Positions 24,396 through 33,521 are shown, counted from the stretch's first letter. The stretch is 63,981 bases of DNA from Jiangella aurantiaca (GCF_004349105.1 NZ_SMLB01000032.1:1-63981), one strand, 5' to 3'. Notes: a model not told the origin generated them from the sequence alone. A program made the numbers and translations.

Positions 24396-25184
24396 TCACC
24401 CACCAGGGCGGCGGGCTGCACCCACCGTCGCAGGGTCTCGCGACAGCCCTATGTCGGAGTTCGGCAGAAGATCTTCGGGACGCAGCACCCATTCGGGCAA
24501 CTTGGTGCAGTGGCCGTCGACCACTGGCTCGGGGGCGGCGCGCCGCGGGCGCGGCGGCGTAGGCGTGCGCTCGGCCCGGGTGATGCGATCCATCCGGAAC
24601 ACCCGATCGTCCTGTCGCAGGTGACACCAGGCCGTGAGATAGGAGCCGTTGGGACCGACGACGACGTGCTGCGGCTCGACCTCACGCTCGGTTCCGATGC
24701 CGCCGACGTCGACGTAGCCGATGCGCAGCACATGGTTGTCGCGTACGGCCCGCCAGATCGTCTCGGCGATCTCCGCGTCGGGATCGGGCACCGGCTGGAC
24801 GAGCAGCCGCACCTTCGCGGCGGCCGTGCGGGCCTCCTCGAGTGCGCGCTCAGGCATGGCGGCCACGATCTTCTGGAGCGCGCTGCGGGCGTCGCGCGCG
24901 AAGAGCACGTGGTCGCCGCGGCTCAGCGCCACGGCGATGGCCGTGGCCTCGCGTGGCGTGAAGTTGAGCGGCGGCAGGCTCATCGACGGGTCGAGCGTGT
25001 AGCCGCCGGTACGTCCCTGCTTGGTCGCGAGCGGGACACCGGCCTGCCCGAGCGCGCTCAGGTCGCGCTCGATGGTCCTGACACTCACCTCGAAGTGCCC
25101 GGCCAGCTGCCGGGCCGTACGGCCGCGTGGTCCCGCCGCTCGCAGCTCCTCGACGAGGGCGTACAGACGGTCCATCCGGTTCAT
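24396..25184 (-). CDS. HTH and WYL domain transcriptional regulator
   Basis: A 262-aa regulator of the YafY/PafB type. Residues 1-60 hold an HTH_11 domain (RTARQLAGHFEVSVRTIERDLSAL). A WYL domain follows near residues 140-220 (LRIGYVDVGG...EVEPQHVVVGPNGSYLTAWCHLR), a proposed ligand or nucleic-acid sensor. It probably controls the VOC and TfoX-like genes 23 bp downstream, a common arrangement. TAGCCT lies six bases before the ATG, suggesting a leaderless mRNA. Confidence 0.88.
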   Translation of the reverse strand: MNRMDRLYALVEELRAAGPRGRTARQLAGHFEVSVRTIERDLSALGQAGVPLATKQGRTGGYTLDPSMSLPPLNFTPREATAIAVALSRGDHVLFARDARSALQKIVAAMPERALEEARTAAAKVRLLVQPVPDPDAEIAETIWRAVRDNHVLRIGYVDVGGIGTEREVEPQHVVVGPNGSYLTAWCHLRQDDRVFRMDRITRAERTPTPPRPRRAAPEPVVDGHCTKLPEWVLRPEDLLPNSDIGLSRDPATVGAARRPGG

Positions 25185-25190
25185 GGCGCA

Positions 25191-25196
25191 AGGCTA
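25191..25196 (-). promoter_or_regulatory. leaderless-type -10 box (TAGCCT) for the WYL regulator
   Basis: On the minus strand TAGCCT is followed by six bases and then the ATG at 25184. Confidence 0.5.
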
Positions 25197-25270
25197 GATG
25201 CCGGTGGTGACAGTCCCGCGATCCTCGTTCCCGGGCAGGGCCGGGAAAGTGGCCCCTTCCGCTGCTTCAT

Positions 25271-25362
25271 TGGGTCTGGGTCGCGTCCTGGGTCTCAGTC
25301 GCGCCTGACCGCCGAATCCGGCCCACCAGCGCGACGCACACCCAGGACGCGACCCAGACCCA
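25271..25362 (+). repeat. 30-bp inverted repeat in the 335-bp gap between divergent genes
   Basis: A perfect 23-bp arm (25271-25293) pairs with 25340-25362. After a 4-nt internal loop, GTCGCGC (25298-25304) pairs with GCGCGAC (25329-25335). The loop is 24 nt. I see no coding sense in this gap. It lies about 75 bp beyond the WYL start and 158 bp before the deaminase. Confidence 0.75.
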
Positions 25363-25519
25363 GGATGTCGGGCCCAGCGCCGATGGACGACGATCGCCTG
25401 GCCGCACCTGTCCCGGAAGCACCTCACCCGCCCCGATGCCCGTGCCGGAAGCCCTTCGTTGACGACTACGATCGCTGCGCCCCGCGTGATCCGCTCCGTC
25501 GTCGAAAGGATCTTCCACG

Positions 25520-26017
25520 ATGACGCCCGCTGACGAGTACTCCGCTGACGCCGCCTACCTGGAGCGCTGCGTCGAGCTGGCCGAGGTCGCGCTCGAGGCC
25601 GGTGACGACCCGTTCGGGTCGGTGCTGGTGAGTCGTGGCGGCACAGTCCTCGCCGAGGACCGCAACCGCGAGACCACCGCCGCGGACCCGACCGCACACC
25701 CGGAGCTGGCGCTGGCCCGATGGGCCGCTCAGCACGTGCCGCCGTCCGAGCGGGCCGGTGCCACGGTCTACACCTCGGGCGAGCACTGCCCGATGTGCGC
25801 GGCGGCGCATGGATGGGTCGGCCTGGGACGCATCGTCTACGCCGTGTCGAGTACTCAACTGGCCGCTTGGCGGGCCGAGTGGGGGTTCCCGGCATCCCGC
25901 GTGCGCGTCCTGTCGATCAACGACGTCGTGCCCGGTCTCGAGGTGGTGGGGCCGGTGCCGCCGTACGACCGGCGCATGCGCGCCATCCACGAGCGCGCCG
26001 TGCGGAGCCGAGCCTAG
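25520..26017 (+). CDS. nucleoside/guanine deaminase-like protein
   Basis: A 165-aa cytidine-deaminase-fold enzyme. Zinc ligands are visible as HPE (residues about 57-59; more usually HAE) and as EHCPMC near residues 91-96. The Glu after the His is the proton shuttle. The Pro in place of Ala and the overall length suggest a guanine or nucleoside deaminase rather than the tRNA enzyme TadA. Start ATG with GAAAGGA upstream. It is convergent with the ABC permease gene, with only 7 bp between. Confidence 0.85.
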   Translation: MTPADEYSADAAYLERCVELAEVALEAGDDPFGSVLVSRGGTVLAEDRNRETTAADPTAHPELALARWAAQHVPPSERAGATVYTSGEHCPMCAAAHGWVGLGRIVYAVSSTQLAAWRAEWGFPASRVRVLSINDVVPGLEVVGPVPPYDRRMRAIHERAVRSRA

Positions 26018-26024
26018 ACGAAGG

Positions 26025-26852
26025 TCATTCCTTGACCGCTCCGGCCAGCAGGCCCTGGACGAACTTGCGCTGCGCGGCGACGTAGGCGATCAGCACCGGC
26101 AGTGCCACGAGCACGGCGGCCGCCGCTGTCGTGCCCGGGTCGCTCTCGCGGCGGTTGCCGGCGAAGAACGACAGCGCCACCGGAGTGGTGCGGGCGTCCG
26201 GGTTGTCCGAGAGCAGCACCAGCCCGAGCAGGAACTCGTTCCACGTGTACAGGAACAGCAGCGTGGCGAGCACCCCGACCGCGGGCGCCGCGACCGGCAG
26301 CAGAATGTGCCGGAGCACCTGCAGCTTCCCGGCGCCGTCGATCATGCCGGCCTCGCGCAGCGTCGCCGGGATGCTGCCGAAGTAGCCGCGCATCCACACC
26401 GTACCGAGGGCCACCGAGAACGCGATCTGCGGCAGGATCACCGCCGGGTACGTGCCGAGCAGTCCCCACTCCTTCATCTGGTGGTAGATGGGGATGACGG
26501 TGGCCTCGTACGGCATCACCAGGCCGAGCAGGAACACCCCGACCACGACCTTCGCCAGCGGCAGGTCCAGCACTCCGAGTGCGTAGCCGGCCAGCACCGA
26601 CAGCAACACAGCGACGACCACCACCGTGCCGGTGATGATCAGGCTGGACACCAGGGCGTCGGAGAAGCCGCCGCGCTCCCACGCGTTGGTGAAGTTGCCG
26701 AAGCTTGGGTTCTCCGGTAGCGCGAACCCGGACAGCCGCCGGCCCGGCTCGTTGAGGGCCAGCATCAGGATGGACAGGAACGGATAGAGCGCCACCAGCG
26801 AGGCCAGCACGAGCAGGGCGTGGCTGACGACGGCGTCGCGGCGGCGGGTCAT
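26025..26852 (-). CDS. carbohydrate ABC transporter permease, MalG type
   Basis: A 275-aa inner-membrane permease with six predicted helices. The EAA loop with the coupling motif EAGMIDGAGKLQVLRHILLP docks the ATPase, as in MalG/AraQ. It starts inside the end of the MalF-type gene (4-bp overlap) and is last in the SBP, permease, permease operon. No ATPase gene is present, so a shared MsiK-type ATPase from elsewhere is expected, as is usual in actinomycetes. Confidence 0.92.
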   Translation of the reverse strand: MTRRRDAVVSHALLVLASLVALYPFLSILMLALNEPGRRLSGFALPENPSFGNFTNAWERGGFSDALVSSLIITGTVVVVAVLLSVLAGYALGVLDLPLAKVVVGVFLLGLVMPYEATVIPIYHQMKEWGLLGTYPAVILPQIAFSVALGTVWMRGYFGSIPATLREAGMIDGAGKLQVLRHILLPVAAPAVGVLATLLFLYTWNEFLLGLVLLSDNPDARTTPVALSFFAGNRRESDPGTTAAAAVLVALPVLIAYVAAQRKFVQGLLAGAVKE

Positions 26853-27802
26853 CGGGCCTCCCTCTCCCGCAGCGCGGCCATGATGGCGCCGACCACCACG
26901 AGGATGAACAGCGTCAGCACGACGGCGACCGCGGCGGCGTCGCCGACCTCGCGGGTCAGGAACGCGCCCTGGTAGACGTACACGCTCGGGACGGTGGTCG
27001 ACGTGCCCGGGCCGCCCGCCGTCGTGTTCCAGACGATGTCGAAGTTGCGCAGCGCGAAGATGGTGGTGAGTACCAGCGCGATCCGCAGCTCGGTCCGCAG
27101 CCCGGGGACGGTGACCACGAAGAACTCGCGGATCGCGCCGGCGCCGTCGATGCGCGCCGACTCGTACAGCTCGCGGGGGATCCGCTGCGCGCCGGCGAGG
27201 AACAGCATCATGCACAGCCCGAACTGCACCCACGTGCCGATCAGCCCGACGCTCACCAGTGCGGTGTCGAAGTCGCCCAGCCAGGCCCGGGTCACCCCGC
27301 CGAGACCGAGGGCGTCGAGGACGGCGTTCAGGGGCCCGCCGAGGTCGTAGACCCACCGCCACGCCACCGCGATGACCACGGACGACAGGATCTGCGGAAT
27401 GAACAGCACCGAGCGGAACAGCGCCAGCCCGCGGATCCGGATCCGGGTCATCAGGCCGGCGATCACCAGGCCGACGGCGGTCGGCAGCAGGGCGTAGAAG
27501 ACCAGGAACACCAGCGAGTGCCCGAGCGTCGACTGCAGGACGCCGGACTCGAACAGCTCGGTGTAGTTGCCGAACCCCACCCACGTGGCGAGCGTCAGGC
27601 CGTCCCACTCGAAGAGCGAGGTGTACGCCGTCTCGCCGATCGGCCGCAGCGCGAACGCGACGTAGACCGCCAGCGCCGGCAGCACGAACAGATAACCCCA
27701 CCAGTCCCGCCGCCGACGTCGCCGGCGACCCAGGGCCGGTGCGGGCACCTCTCGGCCGGGCGCGTGGTCGCGCCCGGCCCGCGGGGTGGTGGTCGACGTC
27801 AT
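26849..27802 (-). CDS. carbohydrate ABC transporter permease, MalF type
   Basis: A 317-aa permease with an arginine-rich cytosolic N-terminus (GRRRRRRRDWW) and six helices. The EAA loop reads ELYESARIDGAGAIREFFVVTVPGL. It pairs with the MalG-type subunit to form the channel. The ATG overlaps the stop of the substrate-binding gene by ATGA. Confidence 0.92.
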   Translation of the reverse strand: MTSTTTPRAGRDHAPGREVPAPALGRRRRRRRDWWGYLFVLPALAVYVAFALRPIGETAYTSLFEWDGLTLATWVGFGNYTELFESGVLQSTLGHSLVFLVFYALLPTAVGLVIAGLMTRIRIRGLALFRSVLFIPQILSSVVIAVAWRWVYDLGGPLNAVLDALGLGGVTRAWLGDFDTALVSVGLIGTWVQFGLCMMLFLAGAQRIPRELYESARIDGAGAIREFFVVTVPGLRTELRIALVLTTIFALRNFDIVWNTTAGGPGTSTTVPSVYVYQGAFLTREVGDAAAVAVVLTLFILVVVGAIMAALREREAR

Positions 27803-29163
27803 CAGCGCTCGGCCTGGAAGGCGGCCCAGTCGTCCTGGATCGGTGTGACGAACTCCTGTGGGGTGAGCCGCCCGTCCATCAGCTCCTGGAGGGCGCCGCC
27901 CATCGAGGCCATCATCGTGCCGGTGGCCCAGTCGAACGAGTAGGTGTTGCCGCCGTCGGCGAGGATCGTGCCGGAGCCGGCCACGGCGTCGGCGAACAGC
28001 GGCTCCGAAGCGTCGATCTGCTGCGCCAGCACCGGCACCCGGCCGAGGTCGGCAAGCTTCTGCGCCCACTCGTCGCTGGTGATGAGGCCGATGAACGCGG
28101 CCGCCGCGGGCACCACCTCGGACTCGGTGCTGACGTGCCAGCCCATGCCGAGCGAGCCTGACGCGACGTGTAGGCCGGACTCGCCTGGCGGCATCGGGAA
28201 GAACCCGAAGTCGCCGCCGCCGGCCTGGATCGCCGCCATCTGCCAGGTCCCGCCGATGAGGAACACCCCCTCGCCGGCCGCGAACCGGGCGACGGCGTCG
28301 TCCTCGGCCAAGCCGTTGTAGCCCTCGCCGAAGTAGCCCTGCTGGGCCCACTCCTGGATCGTCGTCGCGGTGGCGACGTTCTCCGGCGTGTCGAAGGTGG
28401 CGCCGTCGGTGCCGCTGATCCAGTCGCGGGTGACGGCCGGGTCGACGTTCTGACCCTGGACCACACCGAAGATGTGCAGGCCGGTGCTCTTGAGCGCGTT
28501 GCCGAACATGATCGGCTGCTCGCCCGCCGCCTGGGCGGTCGCCAGCGCCGCCTCGAAGTCCGCGAAGGTATGCGGCAGCTCGAGCCCGAGCGCGTCGAGC
28601 TTGGCCTTGTTGTAGTAGACACCGACCATCGAGACGACGGGCGAGATGCCGTAGATGCTGCCGGTGCCGAACCGGGTGCCGTCATCGGACCAGCGGAACT
28701 CGCCGAGCGTCGACTCGCCGTACCGGTCGAACCACTCGTACGCCTCGGCGAGGTCGTCCAGCGGCCGGATCAGGCCGGCCTCGACCAGCGCGCCGTCGAG
28801 CGCATAGCCCTGAGCGCCCTGCGCGAGGTCTGGCGGGTCGCCGCCGCTGAGCGTGTTGGCCTCGGTGCGCACGATGTCGTCGTAGCTGCGGTACTCCACC
28901 TCGACCGTGACGTTCGGGTACAGCTCCTCGTACTCCGGGATCAGCTCGGTGAGCGTGCTCTCCTCGCCGGCGTCGGCGAGGACGCGCAAGGTCACGTCGC
29001 CGAGTTCGGCCACCTCGTCCGCGGTCACCGGTGCGGTGATCTCCTCGCCCTCGACGCGGGCCGGCCCGTCGTCCTCCGACGACGAACCCGGTGTGCCGCA
29101 GGCGGCGATGGTGAGGACGAGGGCGGCTCCGCCACCGGCGAGCCAACGCGCGGGTGCATTCAC
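27802..29163 (-). CDS. carbohydrate ABC transporter substrate-binding lipoprotein
   Basis: A 453-aa family-1 solute-binding protein. The signal ends in the lipobox LTIAAC, so it is lipid-anchored outside the cell. The body has PEYEELYPNVTVEVEYRSYDD, YYNKAKLDALGL and a tail with YSFDWATGTMMASMGGALQEL typical of sugar binders. I chose the GTG at 29163 because GGAGAG precedes it and the signal peptide fits; the longer upstream reading would bury the signal. It is first in the import operon, 127 bp after the LacI gene. Confidence 0.92.
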   Translation of the reverse strand: MNAPARWLAGGGAALVLTIAACGTPGSSSEDDGPARVEGEEITAPVTADEVAELGDVTLRVLADAGEESTLTELIPEYEELYPNVTVEVEYRSYDDIVRTEANTLSGGDPPDLAQGAQGYALDGALVEAGLIRPLDDLAEAYEWFDRYGESTLGEFRWSDDGTRFGTGSIYGISPVVSMVGVYYNKAKLDALGLELPHTFADFEAALATAQAAGEQPIMFGNALKSTGLHIFGVVQGQNVDPAVTRDWISGTDGATFDTPENVATATTIQEWAQQGYFGEGYNGLAEDDAVARFAAGEGVFLIGGTWQMAAIQAGGGDFGFFPMPPGESGLHVASGSLGMGWHVSTESEVVPAAAAFIGLITSDEWAQKLADLGRVPVLAQQIDASEPLFADAVAGSGTILADGGNTYSFDWATGTMMASMGGALQELMDGRLTPQEFVTPIQDDWAAFQAER

Positions 29164-29226
29164 GGTCTCTCCTTCGAGCGCATCGTGTGGGCGGAACGCC
29201 CGGGCTCGGCGTCCAACGGCCGGATC

Positions 29227-29241
29227 GGTAAAACCTTTTTC
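29227..29241. promoter_or_regulatory. LacI-type operator candidate in the importer promoter
   Basis: GGTAAAACCTTTTTC lies just downstream of a TTGACA-like -35 region on the minus strand. It shares GTAAAAC-nTTT with the site at 30370-30383, read on the minus strand. It is probably bound by the neighbouring LacI-family regulator. Confidence 0.5.
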
Positions 29242-29289
29242 TATGTCCTGACATCGCGACATGTCAAGGCGAGTTGGGAGGGCGCTACG

Positions 29290-30309
29290 TCAGCGAACGG
29301 GCGGGCGGTGCCGGGCGGTCGTGCCGCGCACGACGATGCGCGGGGCCGGCTCGGTGATGACGATGTGCTCGGGCTCGCCGTGGTCGAGCAGGGCGAGCAG
29401 CAGCTCGACCGAGCGTTCGCCCAGCGCGCGCAGCGGCAGCTCGACCACCGTCAGGCCGGGCTGCAGATACTGGGCGAAGAAGACGTCGTGGAACCCGACG
29501 ACGGAGAGGTCGGCGGGGACCTCGAGGCCGCGGTCGCGGGCGGCGGCGACGGCGCCGACCGCGGCCAGCACGCTGGCCACCATGACGGCCGTCGGCCGGT
29601 CGGCGCGGTCGAGGACGGTGCCCATCGCCTGCCGGCCGGCCTCCGCGGTGTGCCCGCCGCGGCGGACCCAGGCGGTGTTGACCGGCAGCCCGGCCGCATG
29701 CATGGCCGTCTCCCAGCCGCGGGTGCGGGCGAAGCCGCGCTCGGTGTCGCCGTCGAGCTCGAGCAGCCCGATGTCGCGATGACCGAGGCCGATGAGGTGC
29801 TCGGTGGCCATCCGGGCGGCCGCCTCGTTGTCGAGGGTGACGCTGGCCAGCGCGTCGGCGGAGTCGTTGACGATGACGGTCGGCACGATGCCGGCGGCCT
29901 CCGCGGCCACCTGCCGGTCCGCATCGACACCGGCCGGCAGCAACAGCAACCCGTCGACGATCCCGCTGTTGACCACGCGGCTGAAGGTGGCGGCGTCGCG
30001 GGCGAGCTCCGGCACGTCGGCCAGCATGAGCACGTAGCCGTGCCTCGACGCGGCCTGCTGGGCGCCGGCGGTGACGGCGGCGTAGACCGGGTTGCTGACG
30101 TCGTGCACTGCCAGCGCCAGGGTGCCCAGCCGCGCCCGCCGCAGGGCGCGGGCGGCGCGGTTGGGCGTGTAGTTGGCGGCCCGGGCGGCGGCGTGGATGC
30201 GCTCGCGGGTCTCGGGCCGGACCCGGACGGCGGGGTCGCCGTTGAGCACCCGTGACACCGTGCCGACGGTGACGCCGGCCGCGGCCGCGACATCGACGAT
30301 CCCTGCCAT
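29290..30309 (-). CDS. LacI-family transcriptional regulator
   Basis: A 339-aa repressor. Residues 1-46 are the DNA-binding headpiece (IVDVAAAAGVTVGTVSRVLNGDPAV) with the hinge helix NRAARALRR. The rest is a sugar-binding-protein-like effector domain ending in HIVITEPAPRIVVRGTTA. It lies between the import operon downstream and the divergent SDR operon upstream, so it is the obvious local regulator of both. The inducer is unknown and should be the imported compound or an early product. Confidence 0.92.
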   Translation of the reverse strand: MAGIVDVAAAAGVTVGTVSRVLNGDPAVRVRPETRERIHAAARAANYTPNRAARALRRARLGTLALAVHDVSNPVYAAVTAGAQQAASRHGYVLMLADVPELARDAATFSRVVNSGIVDGLLLLPAGVDADRQVAAEAAGIVPTVIVNDSADALASVTLDNEAAARMATEHLIGLGHRDIGLLELDGDTERGFARTRGWETAMHAAGLPVNTAWVRRGGHTAEAGRQAMGTVLDRADRPTAVMVASVLAAVGAVAAARDRGLEVPADLSVVGFHDVFFAQYLQPGLTVVELPLRALGERSVELLLALLDHGEPEHIVITEPAPRIVVRGTTARHRPPVR

Positions 30310-30369
30310 GGCCCACCTCGTCCGGTTGACATCCTCTGCGGTTCTCCCGCACGATATCGGAGCGTATCA

Positions 30370-30383
30370 GGCAAACGTTTTAC
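30370..30383. promoter_or_regulatory. LacI-type operator candidate upstream of the SDR operon
   Basis: GGCAAACGTTTTAC has the CG-centred AAACGTTT palindrome typical of LacI-family operators. It lies 12 bp before the SDR start and 60 bp before the LacI start, and may repress both. Confidence 0.6.
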
Positions 30384-30394
30384 TGAGGAGTCGC

Positions 30395-31180
30395 ATGAGA
30401 GGCTTGTCCGGCCGGCGCGCGGTCGTCACGGGGGCGGGCGGCGGCATCGGCCGGGCCGTCGCGGTCCGGCTGGCGGAGGAGGGCGTGGCGACCGCGCTGC
30501 TGGACCGCGACGAGGCCGCGCTGTGGCGAACCGCCAGTGAGGTCGAGGACGCCGGCGGCGTGGCCCACCTCGTCCCGCTCGACCTCTCCGACCCCGCGGC
30601 CGTCGAGGCCGGTCTCGCCACCGCCGCCGACCGTCTCGGCGGGCTGGACCTCCTGGTCAACAACGCGGCCGTCGCGGTCGCGGGCAGCGTCGAGTCGCTG
30701 GGGCTGGACGACTGGCGGACGGCGTTCGACGTCAATCTGCGCGCCGCCTGGTTGACCATGAAGCACGCACTGCCGTGGCTGCGCGCGTCCGACGCGGCCG
30801 CCGTCGTGAACGTCTCCAGCCTGCAGGGGATCCGCGGCTTCTCCGGCTGGGCGGCCTACGCCTCCACCAAGGCCGGCCTGATCGGCCTGACCACGCAGGC
30901 GGCCGTCGAGTACGCCCGCGACGGCGTCCGCGTGAACGCCGTCGCGCCGGGCACCATCGCGACCCCGATGAACGAGAAGATCCTCGCCGAGTCGGCCGAC
31001 CCGGATGCCGTCCGGGCCACGTGGAACTCGCTGCACGCGCTCGGGCGCATCGGCCGGCCGGCCGAGGTGGCCGCCGCCGTCGCCTTCCTCGCCTCGGCCG
31101 ACGCGTCGTTCGTCACCGGCCACGTGCTCGCCGTCGACGGCGGCGCGGCGGTGCTCGGCTCCTCCGGTGTGAGCTCGTGA
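30395..31180 (+). CDS. short-chain dehydrogenase/reductase
   Basis: A 261-aa classical SDR. The NAD(P) motif is TGAGGGIGRA at about residue 12 and NNAA follows near 90. The catalytic Ser-Tyr-Lys lies in NVSSLQG and YASTKAG, and a PGTIATPMN segment closes the active site. It should oxidise or reduce a hydroxyl or keto group of the catabolised compound. ATG after GAGGAG. First gene of a four-gene operon with 4-bp overlaps throughout. Confidence 0.92.
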   Translation: MRGLSGRRAVVTGAGGGIGRAVAVRLAEEGVATALLDRDEAALWRTASEVEDAGGVAHLVPLDLSDPAAVEAGLATAADRLGGLDLLVNNAAVAVAGSVESLGLDDWRTAFDVNLRAAWLTMKHALPWLRASDAAAVVNVSSLQGIRGFSGWAAYASTKAGLIGLTTQAAVEYARDGVRVNAVAPGTIATPMNEKILAESADPDAVRATWNSLHALGRIGRPAEVAAAVAFLASADASFVTGHVLAVDGGAAVLGSSGVSS

Positions 31181-32340
31181 CCACGCTGCGGGTGCTGTGC
31201 TGGGACGACCCGCGCTGCCTGGCACCGATGCGGGCGGCGGCGACGGCGTTCGCCGCGGCGCGGCCGGGGGTGCGGGTCGAGGTGGCCGGCCGGCCGCTCG
31301 CCGCGTTCAACGACCAGCCCATCGAGGAGGCCGCCGCCGGCCACGACGTCGTCGTCTTCGACTACCCGATGGCGCCGCGCGCGGCCGAGTCCGGCGCGCT
31401 GCTGCCGGTGCGCCCGGCCGGCGCGGGCGCCGTGGGTGCCGCGCACGGGTCGTTCGACTGGGACGGCCGGTCGTGGGGGATCCCGGTCGACGCAGCCTGC
31501 CAGGTGGCGGTCTCGCGAGCGGACCTGCTGCCCGCGACCGACGTGCCGCGCACCTGGGCCGACGTGCTCGCGTTCGCCCGCGCCCACCCGGGCCGGGTGG
31601 CCGTCCCGCTGTTCCACAGCGACGTGCTGTGCGCCCTGCTCAGCATCACAGCCGCCGTCGGCGCGCCGATCGGGCCGGGCGGGTTCGTGGCCGACGACAG
31701 CGCCGTCGAGGTGCTGTGCGAGCTGGCCGCGCTGCTCGACGACCAGCTGCTGGACCGCAACCCGCCGGCCGTCCTCGCCGAGCTGGCCACGAGCGACCGC
31801 TGGCTCTACAGCCCGCTGCTGTTCGGCTACGCGCGCTGGTCCGCGGGACCCGGCGCGGCGGACGGCGAGCCGGCGCCGTCGCCGACGGGTGCGCGGCTGG
31901 CCTGGCACGACGCACCCACCGGGCCCGACGGCGTCATCGGCTCGCTGCTGGGCGGCGCCGGCCTGGGCGTCAGTGCCGCGAGCACGGCGCCGGACCTCGC
32001 CGCGGAGTTCGCCGCCTGGTACGGCGGCGCGGACGTGCAGCGGCGGATCGTCGGCCCCTCCGGTGGCCAGCCCGCGGCGGCCGCGGCGTGGGACGACCAG
32101 GACCTCGACCGCGCCTTCGGCGGCTTCTACTCCGCCACCCGCCGATCGATGCTGGCCGCCGTCCGCCGGCCGGCACACCCGCGGTGGCCGGCGTTCCAGT
32201 ACGAGGCCGGCCTGCTGCTGCGCGACGGGCTCGCCGGCCGGGCCCGGCCCGCCGGCCTGGCCGCCGAGCTGCGTGCCATGCAGCGCCGCCACGGCATCCC
32301 GACCGCTTCGACCGCTGACGACAAGGTGGTACCCGCGTGA
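31177..32340 (+). CDS. family-1 solute-binding-fold protein without a signal peptide
   Basis: A 387-aa protein with the pattern of sugar-binding proteins: LRVLCWDDPRC at the start, HDVVVFDYPMAPRAAESGALLPV, then WDGRSWGIPVDAACQVAVSR, VPRTWADVLAFAR, and a C-terminal GGAGLGVSAAST with a final helical lobe. Unlike the exported binding protein in the same locus it has no signal sequence, lipobox or Tat motif. It should therefore stay in the cytosol. The GTG start overlaps the SDR stop (GTGA), and the alternative upstream reading is in the wrong frame. It could carry, sense or present the substrate to the CoA-transferase. Confidence 0.8.
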   Translation: MTTLRVLCWDDPRCLAPMRAAATAFAAARPGVRVEVAGRPLAAFNDQPIEEAAAGHDVVVFDYPMAPRAAESGALLPVRPAGAGAVGAAHGSFDWDGRSWGIPVDAACQVAVSRADLLPATDVPRTWADVLAFARAHPGRVAVPLFHSDVLCALLSITAAVGAPIGPGGFVADDSAVEVLCELAALLDDQLLDRNPPAVLAELATSDRWLYSPLLFGYARWSAGPGAADGEPAPSPTGARLAWHDAPTGPDGVIGSLLGGAGLGVSAASTAPDLAAEFAAWYGGADVQRRIVGPSGGQPAAAAAWDDQDLDRAFGGFYSATRRSMLAAVRRPAHPRWPAFQYEAGLLLRDGLAGRARPAGLAAELRAMQRRHGIPTASTADDKVVPA

Positions 32341-33521
32341 ACGACACTCCCGGTGCTCTCGACGGCATCCGCGTCCTCGACTTCAGCCAGATGATGCTCG
32401 GCCCGTTCGCCACCCAGCTGCTCGCCGATCTCGGCGCCGACGTGGTCAAGGTGGAGCGGCCGGTGGTGGGGGAGTGGGAGCGCGGCCTCGAGATGGGCGG
32501 CCGGCTGCTGAACGGCGTGTCGTCGGCGTTCCTGGCGATGAACCGGAACAAGCGCTCCGTCGCCGTCGACCTGAAGTCGCCGGCGGGCCGCGACGCGATC
32601 CTCGAGCTGGCGGCCGGGTTCGACGTCGTGGTCGAGAACTTCCGGCCTGGCGTCATGGACCGGCTGGGCCTGGGCTATGAGGCCTTCGCGGCGGCCCGGC
32701 CGGACGTCATCTACTGCTCGGGGTCCGGCTGGGGGCAGGACACGGCCTACGCGCGTGAGAACCGGCCCGGGCAGGACCTGCTGGTCCAGGCGATGAGCGG
32801 GCTGGCCGCCAACGCGGGGCGGGCGGGGGAGGCGCCGGTCGTCGCGGGCACCTCCGTCAGCGACGCCGTCGGTGCCCTGACCCTCGGCAACGGCATCCTC
32901 GCCGCGCTGGTGGCCCGCGAACGGACCGGCCGCGGCCAGCGGGTCGAGGTCGACCTCTTCCACAGCACGATGGCGATCATGTGCCAGGAGATCGCGGCCA
33001 CGGTCAACCAGAAGCAGGACTACGAGCGATCGGAGGCCGGCATCGCCCAGCCCTGGCTGTCCGCGCCGTACGGCATCTACGCCGTCGCCGACGGCGCGGT
33101 GGCCATCGCGATGGGCGACCTCGACCGGCTCGGCGCGGTGGTGGGTGGCGACTTCACCGGTCTCGACGGCTGGCTGCACCGGGATGAGATCAAGTCCGCG
33201 CTCGACGGCCTGGTGGCCGGGCGGTCCGCCGACGAACTGGTGGCCGCGCTGACGGGCGCCGGGCTGTGGGCGGCCCGGGTGCGGACCATGCGCGAGGCCG
33301 TCGACGAGCTGCGCGCCGACGGCTCGCCGCTGCTGGTCACGGTCGACCTGCCGGAGAGCGGCGAGGTGGAGCTGGTCGGCTGCCCGATCACTCTCAGCGG
33401 CACGCCGTGGACACAGCGTCGTCGTCCCCCGCTGGTCGGCGAGCACACGGACGAGGTGCTCGCCGAGGCACTGCCGCCGTCGGAGATCGCGGCACTGCGA
33501 GCGGCCGGGGCGATCCAGTGA
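32337..33521 (+). CDS. CaiB/BaiF-type (family III) CoA-transferase
   Basis: A 394-aa formyl-CoA transferase-fold enzyme. The N-terminal signature is VLDFSQMMLGPFATQLLADLGADVVKVE, with NRNKRSVAVDLKSPAGR next. The catalytic Asp is in GQDLLVQAMSG near residue 145. It moves CoA from a donor acyl-CoA to a carboxylic acid. Its place between the solute-binding-like gene and an enoyl-CoA hydratase says the imported compound, or its oxidation product, is an acid activated as a CoA ester. Start GTG overlaps the previous stop. Confidence 0.92.
   Translation: MNDTPGALDGIRVLDFSQMMLGPFATQLLADLGADVVKVERPVVGEWERGLEMGGRLLNGVSSAFLAMNRNKRSVAVDLKSPAGRDAILELAAGFDVVVENFRPGVMDRLGLGYEAFAAARPDVIYCSGSGWGQDTAYARENRPGQDLLVQAMSGLAANAGRAGEAPVVAGTSVSDAVGALTLGNGILAALVARERTGRGQRVEVDLFHSTMAIMCQEIAATVNQKQDYERSEAGIAQPWLSAPYGIYAVADGAVAIAMGDLDRLGAVVGGDFTGLDGWLHRDEIKSALDGLVAGRSADELVAALTGAGLWAARVRTMREAVDELRADGSPLLVTVDLPESGEVELVGCPITLSGTPWTQRRRPPLVGEHTDEVLAEALPPSEIAALRAAGAIQ

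Noticed and set aside
26025-30309. Complete ABC transporter
   Set aside because: No ATPase gene is present in the locus. I call only the binding protein and the two permeases, and expect a shared ATPase elsewhere.
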